A stretch of 33,258 nt of DNA from Rubellimicrobium mesophilum DSM 19309 (GTDB taxonomy: Bacteria; Pseudomonadota; Alphaproteobacteria; Rhodobacterales; Rhodobacteraceae): contig NZ_KK088586.1 in assembly GCF_000600335.2 (NCBI RefSeq), positions 1-33,258 on the forward strand, written 5' to 3'. The stretch's first letter is position 1. Every line of letters begins with the position of its first letter. The position numbers and the translations under genes are program-made. This document shows, in pieces, positions 1 to 8,950 of the stretch. Under the pieces are notes generated by a model, which did no database searches, was not told the DNA's origin, and saw only the letters and a program-made list of their open reading frames with translations.

Positions 1-56
1 CAGCGCGCGGCAGGGGGGCGGAAAGGGAGAGGAGCGATGGTGTAGCGATAGCGCGC

Positions 57-242
57 GGGGGTCCTGCTGACGCGGCAATGTCCCGGGAGCCCTGGGCGGA
101 CGATACGTGGACCAAGGTGAGATGTCCCCAGGACCCCGACCCGCTCTTGACTGAGCGGTCCGGCCCTCCCCCTCGCGCGCCCTGAACCCGCGAGGCCGGA
201 GCCCCCCGGTGGCCACGCGGGGCAATCGTATTTCCGGGGGGC
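57..242. other. Structured non-coding stretch (three inverted repeats)
   Basis: Bases 1-415 contain no gene I recognise. Three inverted repeats are visible. GGGGTCCTG (58-66) pairs with CAGGACCCC (129-137), enclosing about 62 bases. CCGCTC (141-146) and GAGCGG (153-158) form a short hairpin. GCCCCCCGG (201-209) pairs with CCGGGGGGC (234-242). The first two could be a small RNA body and a terminator-like hairpin, but I see no T-run. I compared the stretch by eye with SRP RNA, tmRNA, RNase P RNA and common riboswitch cores and found no match. In DNA this GC-rich, perfect stems of 6-9 bases also arise by chance, so a functional RNA is only a possibility. Confidence 0.25.
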
Positions 243-415
243 CGCAGGCCGCGCCAGCGCAGGTCGCCCGCCCCTGACGCCAGGGCCCGTTCTCTCCGGC
301 CTCCGGGGCTGAGGTCGCCCGGCGAACTGACCGACCAAGGCTCTTGCAGGCTGACGGACTCCCGGAGCGTGGCCCGCCTCTTCCCGCCCGCTCCGCCCGC
401 GCTACCCTCCGCCTC

Positions 416-1464
416 ATGCCCGTCCTGACCTTCACCGACCGGGGAATCTACTGCGAGGCCGGGGACTTCCACATCGACCCCTGGCGCCCCGTTCCCCGCG
501 CGCTCCTCACGCACGGCCACTCGGACCACGCCCGGAGCGGCATGGGCGCCTACCTCGCGACCGACCTCGCCGCCCGCCCGTGATCCGCCACCGCCTGGAC
601 CCCATCGCGCTCGACACGATCCGCTACGGCGAGGTCCGGCAGATCGGTGGGGCGAAGGTGTCCTTCCACCCCGCCGGCCACGTCCCCGGCTCCGCCCAGA
701 TCCGCGTCGAGGTGGGCGGCGAGGTGTGGTGCGTCTCCGGCGACTACAAGGTGGTGGACGACGGCCTCTCGACCCCGTGGGAGCCCGTCCGCTGCCACGC
801 CTTCATCTCCGAATGCACCTTCGGCCTCCCCGTCTTCCGCTGGCCCTCGCAGGTGGACATCGCCGAGGACCTCAACGCCTGGTGGCGCGCCAATGCCGAG
901 GACGGCCGCCACTCCCTCCTCGGCGCCTACTCCCTCGGCAAGGCCCAGCGCCTCCTGCACATGCTCGACCCCGGGATCGGCCCCATCCTCACCCACGGCG
1001 CCGTCGAGGGCACCAACGAGGTCCTCCGCGCCCAGGGCCTCCCCCTCCCGCCCACGACCCGCGTCACCCCCGGCCTCGACCTCAAGGCCCATCCCGGCGC
1101 CCTCGTCGTGGCCCCGCCCTCCGCGCTCAACTCCACCTGGGCGCGCAAGTTCGGGCCCGCCTCCACCGCCGTCGCCTCCGGCTGGATGGCGCTGCGGGGA
1201 ATCCGCCGCCGCCGAGGCACGGACCGGGGGTTCGTCGTCTCCGACCACGCCGACTGGCCCGGCCTCAACGCCGCGATCAAGGAGACCGGAGCCCACAAGG
1301 TCTTCGTCACCCACGGCTACGTCCAGGCCTTCCGCCACTGGCTGGAGGAACAGGGCTACGACGCCGGCATCGTCGCCACCGACTACGCGGGCGAGGAGGT
1401 CTTCGCCCACGAGGAGGCCCCCAAGGACATCATCGACGAGGACGCCCCGGAGGCGGCGGAATGA
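416..1464 (+). CDS. Ligase-associated DNA exonuclease (metallo-beta-lactamase fold), frameshifted in this sequence
   Basis: This is a metallo-beta-lactamase/beta-CASP nuclease of the ligase-associated exonuclease family (mRNA 3'-end-processing-factor-like). The family is thought to trim DNA ends in a bacterial repair pathway with the ATP-dependent ligase encoded next to it. The N-terminal part starts MPVLTFTDRGIYC and carries the metal-binding motif HGHSDHAR. The second part has HPAGHVPGSAQ, SGDYK, SDHADW and VTHGY, which are the remaining metal-site and beta-CASP signatures. The reading frame breaks at about 580: the first part stops with TGA at 581-583 and the second continues from GTG at 580. 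Adding one G (CCG GTG instead of CCGTG) restores one frame of about 349 codons, the normal family length. The ATG at 416 has no clear ribosome-binding site but matches the family N-terminus. The stop overlaps the ligase start (ATGA), so the two are translationally coupled. Confidence 0.85.
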
Positions 1465-3056
1465 AGGACTTCGCCGCCCTCTACGCCCGCCTCGACCAGA
1501 CGACTCGCACCAATGCCAAGGTCGCGGCCCTCACCGACTACTTCGCCTCCGACGCCGTTCCCGCCGCCGACAAGCTCTGGACCGTCGCGCTCTTCTCCGG
1601 CCGCCGCCCCCGCCGCACCATCACCGCCACGCGCCTGCGCGACTGGGCCGCCGAAAAGGCAAGCCTTCCCCTCTGGCTCTTCGAGGAATCCTACGGCGTC
1701 GTCGGCGACCTGAGCGAGACCATCTCCCTCATCCTTCCCCCCGCCTCGCGGGAGGAGGACCAGCCCCTCGCCCACTGGATCGCCCGCCTCCGCGACCTCT
1801 CCGCCCTGCCCGAGGACTCCCGCAAGCAGGGCATCCTCGACGCCTGGGACTCGCTCCCGAACGCCGAGCGCTTCCTCTTCACCAAGCTCCTCACCGGCAG
1901 CTTCCGCGTCGGCATCTCGCAGACCCTGATGACCCGCGCCCTCGCCCAGGCCACGGCGCAGCCCGAGACCGAGATCGCCCACCGCCTCATGGGCAACTGG
2001 ACGCCCGAGACCACGACCTGGGCCCGCCTCCTCCACGAGGGCGAGGCGCGCGACGACACGGCCCGCCCCTACCCCTTCTACCTCGCCTACCAGCTCGACG
2101 ACCCCGCCGACCTCGGCGACCCGGCCGACTGGTTCGCCGAGCGAAAGTGGGACGGCATCCGCGGCCAGCTCATCCTGCGCGAGGGGCGCCACCACCTCTG
2201 GAGCCGAGGCGAGGACCTCATCACCGACCGCTTCCCGGAGCTGGCGAGGGCCATCGACTGGCTCCCCCACGGCACCGTCCTCGACGGCGAGATCCTGGCC
2301 TGGGAAGGCGACCGCCCCCTGACCTTCAACGCGCTGCAACCGAGGATCGGCCGCAAGACCGTCCCCAAGGCGCTCCTCACCACCGCCCCCGTGGTCCTGA
2401 TGGCCTACGACCTCCTCGAACAGGACGGCCACGACATCCGCCCCGCCCCGTTCCAGGAACGCCGCCAGCGCCTCGAAACGCTTCTCCGGGACCTCCCGCC
2501 CGAGGCCCCCCTCCGCCTCTCGCCTCCCGTCCCCTTCGCCACCGTGGACGACCTCCGCACCGAACGCCTCCGCGCCCGCGAGGAGGGGGCCGAGGGCCTG
2601 ATGCTCAAGCGCCTCTCCTCCCCCTACGGGACGGGCCGCAAGAAGGGCGACTGGTGGAAGTGGAAGGTGGACCCCCTCACCATCGACGCGGTGATGATCT
2701 ACGCCCAGGGAGGCTCGGGCCGCCGCGCCAACCTCTTCACCGACTTCACCTTCGCGGTCCGCAACGGCAACGAGCTCGTCCCCTTCACCAAGGCCTATTC
2801 CGGCCTCACCGACGCCGAGTTCCGCCAGATCACCGCCTGGGTGAACCGCCACACCGTCCAGAAGTTCGGCCCCGTCCGGCAGGTCGAGCCCGTGCAGGTC
2901 TTCGAGATCGGCTTCGAAGGCATCCAGGCCTCCCCCCGCCACAAGTCCGGCGTCGCGCTCCGCTTCCCCCGGATGCTCCGCTGGCGCCACGACAAGCCGG
3001 TGGACGAGATCGACACGCTGGACACCCTCAAGGAAATCCTTGCCGCGCACGGCTAG
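1461..3056 (+). CDS. ATP-dependent DNA ligase (cisplatin damage response type)
   Basis: This 531-residue ATP-dependent DNA ligase seals nicks through a lysyl-AMP intermediate. The active-site lysine is K229 in the ERKWDGIRG motif. EGLMLK (motif IV-like) and KWKVDPLTIDAV (motif V) are also present, followed by an OB-fold region ending in the FPRMLRWR motif. About 200 N-terminal residues form the helical DNA-binding domain typical of this bacterial family, which is named for its link to cisplatin damage response. ATG 1461 overlaps the exonuclease stop by four bases. In many proteobacteria this pair sits in a cluster with an Lhr-type helicase and a PdeM-type metallophosphoesterase; neither is present here. 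The identification is firm from the motifs and the partner gene. Confidence 0.93.
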   Translation: MKDFAALYARLDQTTRTNAKVAALTDYFASDAVPAADKLWTVALFSGRRPRRTITATRLRDWAAEKASLPLWLFEESYGVVGDLSETISLILPPASREEDQPLAHWIARLRDLSALPEDSRKQGILDAWDSLPNAERFLFTKLLTGSFRVGISQTLMTRALAQATAQPETEIAHRLMGNWTPETTTWARLLHEGEARDDTARPYPFYLAYQLDDPADLGDPADWFAERKWDGIRGQLILREGRHHLWSRGEDLITDRFPELARAIDWLPHGTVLDGEILAWEGDRPLTFNALQPRIGRKTVPKALLTTAPVVLMAYDLLEQDGHDIRPAPFQERRQRLETLLRDLPPEAPLRLSPPVPFATVDDLRTERLRAREEGAEGLMLKRLSSPYGTGRKKGDWWKWKVDPLTIDAVMIYAQGGSGRRANLFTDFTFAVRNGNELVPFTKAYSGLTDAEFRQITAWVNRHTVQKFGPVRQVEPVQVFEIGFEGIQASPRHKSGVALRFPRMLRWRHDKPVDEIDTLDTLKEILAAHG

Positions 3057-3126
3057 GGGAGCCGCCCTTCCCCCCTGACGCACCGCCCGCCTAGATTGGC
3101 CGGACAGCATCACGAAGGGACAGCCC

Positions 3127-4944
3127 ATGACGACCCCCGTCTTCGACGCCAACGCCACGGGCGCCGGCCACAACGAGTTCGGGCAACTCCCCGAATGGAA
3201 CCTGTCCGACCTCTATTCGTCCCCGGACGCGCCCGAGCTCAAGCGCGACACCGACTGGCTGGAGGACGCCTGCAAGTCCTTCGCCGCCGACTACGAGGGC
3301 AAGCTCGCCACCCTCGACGCGCAGGGGATGCTCGACGCCGTCCTCCGCTACGAGAGGATCGAGCAGGTCGCCGGCCGGATCATGTCCTTCGCGGGCCTGC
3401 GCTACTACCAGAACACCATCGACGGCGAGCGGGCCAAGTTCATGTCCGACTGCCAGGACCGCGTCACCGCCTTCACCACCCCCCTGGTCTTCTGGGGGCT
3501 GGAGTTCAACCGGCTGGAGGACGACCACCTGAACGCCCTCCTCGGCCAGAGCCAGGAGCTTCACCGCTACAAGCCCGTCTTCGACCGGATGCGCGCGATG
3601 AAGCCCTACCAGCTCTCCGACGAGCTGGAGCGCTTCCTGCACGACGCCTCGGTCGTCGGCGCCTCGGCCTGGAACAAGCTCTTCGACGAGACCATGGCCG
3701 GCCTCGAGTTCGAGGTGAACGGCGAGACCCTCAACATCGAGGGCACGCTGAACCTCCTGCAGGAGCAGGACCGGAGCAAGCGCGAGGCCGCCTTCCACGC
3801 CCTCGCCAAGGTCTTCGGCGAGAACATCCGCACCTTCGCGCGCATCCACAACACGCTCGCCAAGGAGAAGGAGATCGAGGACCGCTGGCGCGGCCTGCCC
3901 TTCCCGCAGATGGGCCGCCACCTCGCCAACCACGTCGAGCCCGAGGTGGTCGAGGCGCTGCGGAACGCCGTCGTCGCCGCCTACCCGCGCCTGTCGCACC
4001 GCTACTACCGGCTCAAGGCCAAGTGGCTCGGCCTCGACAAGCTGCAGGTCTGGGACCGCAACGCGCCGCTCCCCACCGAGGACGACCGCGTCGTCGCCTG
4101 GGACGAGGCGCAGCGCACCGTGTCCGAGGCCTACGCCGCCTTCGACCCGCGCATGGCCGAGATCGCGCAGCCCTTCTTCACCCAAGGCTGGATCGACGCC
4201 GCCGTGAAGCCCGGCAAGGCCCCCGGCGCCTTCGCCCATCCCACGGTGACGGACGCGCACCCCTACGTGATGCTCAACTACCTGGGCAAGCCGCGCGACG
4301 TGATGACTCTCGCCCACGAGCTCGGCCACGGCGTCCACCAGGTACTCGCCGCCGGCCAGGGCGAGCTGCTGTCATCGACGCCCCTGACGCTGGCGGAAAC
4401 GGCGAGCGTCTTCGGCGAGATGCTGACCTTCCGCAAGCTCCTCACCGAGGCGCCGGACGCGAAGGCCAAGAAGGCCCTCCTCGCCGGCAAGGTCGAGGAC
4501 ATGATCAACACGGTGGTCCGCCAGATCGCCTTCTACGACTTCGAATCCAAGCTCCACGAGGCGCGCCGCCACGGCGAACTCACCCCTGACGAGATCGACG
4601 CCCTATGGATGTCCGTCCAGGCCGAGAGCCTCGGCGACGCCTTCGACTTCGCGCCGGGCTACGAGACCTTCTGGTCCTACATCCCGCACTTCATCCACTC
4701 GCCCTTCTACGTCTACGCCTACGCCTTCGGCGACGGCCTCGTGAACGCGCTCTACGCCGTCTACGAGGAGGGCGGGGCGGACTTCCAGGACAAGTACTTC
4801 GAGATGCTCAAGGCCGGGGGCTCCAAGCACCACAAGGATCTCCTCGCCCCCTTCGGCCTGGATGCCTCCGACCCGAGGTTCTGGGACAAGGGCCTGTCGA
4901 TGATCGAGGGCTTCATCGACGAGCTGGAGAAGATGGAGGCCTGA
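3127..4944 (+). CDS. pepF: Oligoendopeptidase F, M3 family zinc metallopeptidase
   Basis: This 605-residue cytoplasmic zinc metallopeptidase of the M3 family (PepF/M3 subgroup) cleaves short peptides. The zinc motif HELGH lies at residues 397-401 inside LAHELGHGVH, with the downstream glutamate ligand in the LAETASVFGEM segment. The N-terminal part starts with the WNLSDLY motif found in many M3 oligoendopeptidases. There is no signal peptide. The ATG at 3127 follows a clear GAAGGGA ribosome-binding site. It lies 70 bases after the ligase stop and may be read through from it, but its function does not suggest a link. The length is normal and the frame intact. Confidence 0.93.
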   Translation: MTTPVFDANATGAGHNEFGQLPEWNLSDLYSSPDAPELKRDTDWLEDACKSFAADYEGKLATLDAQGMLDAVLRYERIEQVAGRIMSFAGLRYYQNTIDGERAKFMSDCQDRVTAFTTPLVFWGLEFNRLEDDHLNALLGQSQELHRYKPVFDRMRAMKPYQLSDELERFLHDASVVGASAWNKLFDETMAGLEFEVNGETLNIEGTLNLLQEQDRSKREAAFHALAKVFGENIRTFARIHNTLAKEKEIEDRWRGLPFPQMGRHLANHVEPEVVEALRNAVVAAYPRLSHRYYRLKAKWLGLDKLQVWDRNAPLPTEDDRVVAWDEAQRTVSEAYAAFDPRMAEIAQPFFTQGWIDAAVKPGKAPGAFAHPTVTDAHPYVMLNYLGKPRDVMTLAHELGHGVHQVLAAGQGELLSSTPLTLAETASVFGEMLTFRKLLTEAPDAKAKKALLAGKVEDMINTVVRQIAFYDFESKLHEARRHGELTPDEIDALWMSVQAESLGDAFDFAPGYETFWSYIPHFIHSPFYVYAYAFGDGLVNALYAVYEEGGADFQDKYFEMLKAGGSKHHKDLLAPFGLDASDPRFWDKGLSMIEGFIDELEKMEA

Positions 4945-4977
4945 CCCTCCGGGCGGGTCCTCGCCGGGCCCGCCCCC

Positions 4978-5675
4978 TCACGCCAGCATCTCCAGGATCA
5001 CCTCCGTCGAGGACTCCTTGAGGTCGTCCTCCGCCCGCGCGATGGCGGGCGTCTGGCGCAGCCAGTGGTCATGCACCGCGCAGTCGAGCAGCAGCGCCGC
5101 GAGGTCGCCCGTCCGCGTCCGGATCAGCTCCTCCGGGATCACGTCCGGCCCGATCCACGGATCGGCGGTGGCCTCCGCCTCCATGAGCCATCCCGGCCGC
5201 GCCGCCGTCCAGTCGAGCGGGGAGGCGCGCAGCATCGCCTCCATCTCGCGCATCTGCTCCAGGACCCGGTGCAGCGCCGTCAGCACCGCCGTGCGGAACA
5301 GGAACGGTCCCCGGTCGGTCGTGGCAACGAAGCTCGCCGAGATCACCGCGAGCCGTCGCACCCCCTCGGCCTCCATGGCCTCCACGATGCGCCGCGTGCC
5401 CTTGGTGTAGAGCGGCGGCGGGCTCAGCAGCGTCTTGGGATCGTTCGGCACGCCAAGGCAGGAGATCACGGCATCCATGCCCTGCACGAGGGGCGCAGGT
5501 CATCCTCCAGCACGTCGGCCGGGACGACCTCCACGCCCTCCGGAATCGCTTCGGGCGACTTGAATTCCTTCTCCGAGGCGCGGACCGGATGGCCCTTGGC
5601 CGCCGCCTGCCGCACCACCTCGCGCCCCGTGGCGCCCTCGGCCCCGAACACGAGGATGCGTCGCCTGTCCGTCAT
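4978..5675 (-). CDS. NAD(P)-binding, NmrA/SDR-like protein, frameshifted in this sequence
   Basis: This is a Rossmann-fold protein of the atypical short-chain dehydrogenase (NmrA/NAD(P)H-binding) group. Its substrate is unknown. The N-terminal strand and loop show the dinucleotide motif GAEGATG, and the C-terminal part has ISCLGVPND, AVISASF and ARPGWL, typical of the family. The frame breaks in the run of four G at 5490-5493 (C on the coding strand). One more base there joins DDLRP to VQGMDAVIS and gives a normal 232-residue protein. As it stands the sequence encodes a 69-residue N-terminal piece and an out-of-frame C-terminal piece. ATG 5675 begins MTDRRRILVFG. It is the downstream neighbour of the oxidoreductase gene (52-base gap, same strand), so the two may share a transcript. 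Confidence 0.75.
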
Positions 5676-5727
5676 CGGGCCCTCCCCTTTCGCAGGGAAC
5701 GGCCCGATGGCTCCCGGGTTCCGGCCC

Positions 5728-6705
5728 TCAGCCGGCCCGCTCCCGTTCCAGCACCATGTCGATCATCCGCTGCGTCCCCTTCGAGAACTCCAGCGGACAG
5801 GGATAGGCCGCGCCCTCCCGCAGGGTCCTGCCAAAGGCCTCGACCTGCAGGACGTAGTGGTTCGCCGCCGGCCAGCGCTCGGCCGTCCGCACGTTGTCGC
5901 CGGTCTCCAGGATCACCTGAGCCATGTCGTGGAGGTTGGCGTTGAACGGCCCATGCGCCACGCGCAGGACCCCCTCGGTCCCGTGGAACACCACCTCCTG
6001 CCGGGGATGCATCCGCATCGAGGTGAAACCCGAATAGGTGAACCCCGGGAACCGCGCCGTCACGAGGGCGAAGGTGTCCACCCCGTTCTCGCGCCGCACG
6101 ACGGCGTGCTCCACCGCCTCGGGCTCCTCGCCCGTGACGAACCGCGTGGACCCGAAGGTGTAGACCCCGATATCCGGCAGCGAGCCCCCGCCCACCTCGG
6201 GCCGATTGCGGATGTTGTCCATGTCGAGGAGGTTGTAGGAGAAGGCCGCGTCCACGTGGACGAGCTTCCCGATCGCACCCTCGCCCACCAGCTCCTTGGC
6301 CCGGATCCACTGGGGATGGTGGACGATCATGTAGGCCTCGGCCACCAGCAGCCCCGACCGGTCCCGCGCTTCGATCAGCCGGTCGAACTCCTCCGCCTGC
6401 ATGGTCATCGGCTTCTCGCAGAGGACGTGCTTGCCGGCCTCGATGGCCTTCAGCGACCACTCGACATGGAGGTGGTTCGGCAGCGGGATGTAGATCGCCT
6501 CGACCTCCGGATCGGCCAGCAGCGCCTCGTAGGAGGAATGCACCTTCAGGTTGGGTGCGAACTCCTGGAACGGCTCGGCCTTCTCGGGGCTGGAGGTGGC
6601 GAGGGCGTAGAAGTCGGCCCCCTTCGCGGCATGGATGGCCGGCGCCATGTGGTGGCGGGCGAAGTTGGCCGCGCCCAGGACGCCCCAGCGGACGGGTTTC
6701 TGCAT
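5728..6705 (-). CDS. Gfo/Idh/MocA family oxidoreductase
   Basis: This is a 325-residue NAD(P)-dependent oxidoreductase of the Gfo/Idh/MocA family, whose members act on sugars, inositols and related polyols. The N-terminal Rossmann motif is GVLGAANFA. The CEKP motif, with its catalytic lysine, is in VLCEKPMTM, and AEAYMIVHHP begins the C-terminal domain. The start ATG at 6705 has a strong GAGGGGAG site upstream; the open frame extends further but lacks family similarity there. It probably forms a unit with the NAD(P)-binding gene downstream. The exact substrate cannot be read from the sequence. Confidence 0.88.
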   Translation of the reverse strand: MQKPVRWGVLGAANFARHHMAPAIHAAKGADFYALATSSPEKAEPFQEFAPNLKVHSSYEALLADPEVEAIYIPLPNHLHVEWSLKAIEAGKHVLCEKPMTMQAEEFDRLIEARDRSGLLVAEAYMIVHHPQWIRAKELVGEGAIGKLVHVDAAFSYNLLDMDNIRNRPEVGGGSLPDIGVYTFGSTRFVTGEEPEAVEHAVVRRENGVDTFALVTARFPGFTYSGFTSMRMHPRQEVVFHGTEGVLRVAHGPFNANLHDMAQVILETGDNVRTAERWPAANHYVLQVEAFGRTLREGAAYPCPLEFSKGTQRMIDMVLERERAG

Positions 6706-6767
6706 GGTTCGACTCCCCTCGGAATGCAGGGGCGACACTAGCGGCGCGGGCCGCGGGTGCAATCCGG

Positions 6768-7384
6768 TCAGGCGTCCTTCACCAGCCGCATCAGGGTCAT
6801 CATGCCGAGGGGCGGCAGCGTCCGCTCCTCGACCAGCCTCAACCGCCGCTCGCCCAGCACCTGTCCCCGGTCGAAGTCCGAGTGCCAGCCCAGGTGGTCG
6901 GCCAGCGGCGCGGCCAGCCACTCGGCCACCGCCAGCGCGCCCGTGTCCCGGCGGAAGTGGTTGACGATCACCACCGTGCCCCCGGCCGCACCACGCGGGC
7001 GATCTCGGCCATTACCCGCTCCGGCTCGGGCACTACCGAGATGACGTGCATGCAGGCGACGTGGTCGAAGCTCTCGTCGGGGAAGTCGAGCTCCCGCGCG
7101 TCCATCCGGCGCAGCGAGACGACGTTGCGCAGAGCCTCGCGGGCCGCCTTGGCGCGCGCCTTCTCCAGCATCTCCGCGCTGTAGTCGACGCCCGTGACGG
7201 TCACGCGAGGCCCGTAGAGCGGAAGGGCCAGGCCCGTTCCCACGCCGACCTCGAGCACCGAACCGCCCAGCTCGCTCAGGATCGCCGTGGCCCGGCGCCG
7301 TCCGACGTTCGTCACCGCGCCGAAGGTCCGGTCATAGACCGGGGCCCAGCGTGCATAGGACTTCTCGACCGCCTGGAGCTCCAT
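6768..7384 (-). CDS. pmtA: Phosphatidylethanolamine N-methyltransferase (PmtA), frameshifted in this sequence
   Basis: This is an SAM-dependent methyltransferase of the Rhodobacter PmtA type, which methylates phosphatidylethanolamine three times to make phosphatidylcholine. The SAM-binding motif is VLEVGVGTGLALP; it is followed by VTGVDYS, FDHVACMHV and ARVVRPG. The ending WHSDFDR with PPLGMMTL resembles PmtA as I remember it. The call is strengthened by the directly upstream pssA and psd, which make the substrate. The frame breaks at 6979-6983, where the coding strand reads CCG GGGGC instead of CCG GGG GGC. One missing G changes RPGGTVVIVNHF into RPGARW plus a stop. With the base restored the protein has 205 residues. 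Its ATG (7382-7384) directly abuts the pssA stop. Confidence 0.85.
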
Positions 7385-8128
7385 TCATCCGTCCTTCCGT
7401 GCGAGGCGCCGCCCCCGGGCCCAGCCCGACAGGAGCAGCAGGAGATAGCCGACATCCAGGAGGACCAGCGTCAGCCAGGGATAGGTGAGGAGAGCCGCCC
7501 CCAGCGCCACGACCCCCAGGAGCAGCATCCGCGCCTGCTCGGGCCGGACCGTGACGGGCCGGAAGGCCGGCGTGGGCAGGCGGCTCACCATGAGCGCGCC
7601 GACGAGGACCATCCAAAGCGCCGCCAATGGCGCAGGCAGGACCCAGCCGGGCGCGAGGTTCGCGACGAAGATCGGCAGCAGCGCCAGCATCGCCCCGGCG
7701 GGCGAGGGCACCCCCGTGAAGGTCGTCTTGGGCGCCGGAGAGGGCTCCCGGCTCCCGATGTTGAACCGCGCGAGCCGCAGCGCGCAGGCCACCGCATAGA
7801 GCAGCGCCGCGATCCACCCCTCGCCGCCCGCACCGCCATAGGCCCAGAGATGCACCACCAGCGCCGGCGCCACCCCGAAATCCACGAAGTCGCAGAGCGA
7901 GTCGAGCTCCGCCCCCATCGCGCTCTCGCTGCGCAGCCGCCGCGCGAGCCGCCCGTCGAGCCCGTCGAGGACCCCCGCGAGCAGGATCAGCGCCGCCGCG
8001 CCGTCGAACTTCCCCTCCACGCCCAGGCGGATCGCGGTCAGCCCGGCGCAGAGGGCGCCCAGCGTCAGCGCGTTGGGAAGGAGCTGCACCACGGACAGGC
8101 GGGGCCGGGGGTCCGGGCGCGCGTCCAT
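7385..8128 (-). CDS. pssA: CDP-diacylglycerol--serine O-phosphatidyltransferase
   Basis: This 247-residue inner-membrane enzyme transfers phosphatidyl from CDP-diacylglycerol to serine, giving phosphatidylserine. The CDP-alcohol phosphotransferase signature is complete: D58, G59, A62, R63, G72, D76 and D80 fit D-G-x2-A-R-x8-G-x3-D-x3-D. Several hydrophobic segments follow, including the last one, ALLTYPWLTLVLLDVGYLLL. The length matches the short alphaproteobacterial PssA type. The start at 8128 is three bases after the psd stop, and the stop abuts the pmtA start, so the three genes form a tight operon. Confidence 0.93.
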   Translation of the reverse strand: MDARPDPRPRLSVVQLLPNALTLGALCAGLTAIRLGVEGKFDGAAALILLAGVLDGLDGRLARRLRSESAMGAELDSLCDFVDFGVAPALVVHLWAYGGAGGEGWIAALLYAVACALRLARFNIGSREPSPAPKTTFTGVPSPAGAMLALLPIFVANLAPGWVLPAPLAALWMVLVGALMVSRLPTPAFRPVTVRPEQARMLLLGVVALGAALLTYPWLTLVLLDVGYLLLLLSGWARGRRLARKDG

Positions 8129-8131
8129 GCG

Positions 8132-8824
8132 TCACTCCTCCCGCGCCGGACGGGGCGGACCGACCCGCCCGAGGTCGGCAATCACCGTCTCGCCCGCCAC
8201 CATGGCCTGCCCCACCGCGACCAGCGGCGACACGCCCTCCGGCAGGTACACGTCGAGCCGCGAGCCGAAGCGGATCAGCCCGAACCTCTCCCCGGTCCGC
8301 AGGGACTGGCCCATCCTCGTCCAGCACAGGATGCGACGCGCCACCAGCCCCGCGATCTGGACCACCGCGAGCCTCCGCCCGTCCGCCAGCTCCAGGCACA
8401 GCCCGTTCCGTTCGTTGTCCTCGCTGGCCTTGTCCAGCGAGGCGTTCAGGAACTTCCCCGGCCGGTAGGCCACCGCCAGCACCCGCCCCGCCACCGGCGC
8501 GCGGTTCACGTGGCAGTTGAAGACGGACATGAAGACGCTGACGCGGGTGAGCGCCTCCGGGCCCATGCCCAGCTCCGCCGGGGGCACCGCCGGCTCGATC
8601 AGGGACACGACGCCATCGGCCGGGCTCACCACGAGCCCCTCCCCCAACGGGACATGACGGCGCGGGTCGCGGAAGAAGTAGTAGCACCAGACGGTGAGGC
8701 CGACCCCCAGCCAGCCCAGAGGCTCCCACAGCCAGAACAGGATCAGGGTGACGAGAGCGAACACGGCCAGGAAGCGATACCCCTCCGGGTGCATCGGCTT
8801 CAGGAACGTGCCCCACATCGTCAT
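8132..8824 (-). CDS. psd: Phosphatidylserine decarboxylase proenzyme
   Basis: This 230-residue proenzyme decarboxylates phosphatidylserine to phosphatidylethanolamine. It cleaves itself between G187 and S188 in the [11 protein letters not shown] motif, leaving a pyruvoyl group on the small alpha chain. Residues about 17-48 form membrane segments ([11 protein letters not shown] and following), then FFRDPRR and VVSPADG, both characteristic of the family. The RFGS cleavage site and the short length place it in the small PSD-A-like group common in alphaproteobacteria. It is the first gene of psd-pssA-pmtA. The ATG at 8824 is followed two codons later by a second ATG, so the exact start is uncertain by six bases. 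Confidence 0.93.
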   Translation of the reverse strand: MTMWGTFLKPMHPEGYRFLAVFALVTLILFWLWEPLGWLGVGLTVWCYYFFRDPRRHVPLGEGLVVSPADGVVSLIEPAVPPAELGMGPEALTRVSVFMSVFNCHVNRAPVAGRVLAVAYRPGKFLNASLDKASEDNERNGLCLELADGRRLAVVQIAGLVARRILCWTRMGQSLRTGERFGLIRFGSRLDVYLPEGVSPLVAVGQAMVAGETVIADLGRVGPPRPAREE

Positions 8825-8950
8825 GCGCTGTCCCCCGGCCCTTGGGGGCCCGGGGCAGCCCTAGCGGCGCGGCAGGGGGAGTTCAAACGGAAACGACGCT
8901 TCGCCCTGCATTTCCGCCATCGCCCGGCAAGGCGCCGCGCAGGCCTGGGG

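Noticed and set aside
57..160. SRP (4.5S) RNA or riboswitch in the first 200 bases.
   Set aside because: The conserved GGAAGGAAGCAGCC-type loop and known riboswitch cores are absent.
580..583. Programmed frameshift or a true two-gene arrangement (GTGA overlap) in the exonuclease.
   Set aside because: No slippery heptamer is evident, the zinc site would be split over two polypeptides, and the same run-associated shifts occur in unrelated genes nearby, so a sequence error is more likely.
647..3094. Very long overlapping frames on both strands (also 3096-4589, 7046-9898, 13823-17083 in full, 20392-21525, 24468-27254, 26885-28717).
   Set aside because: Their translations are low-complexity (P, R, G, A rich) and antisense or out of frame to genes with clear family motifs. 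Long frames without stops are expected in DNA of such high GC.
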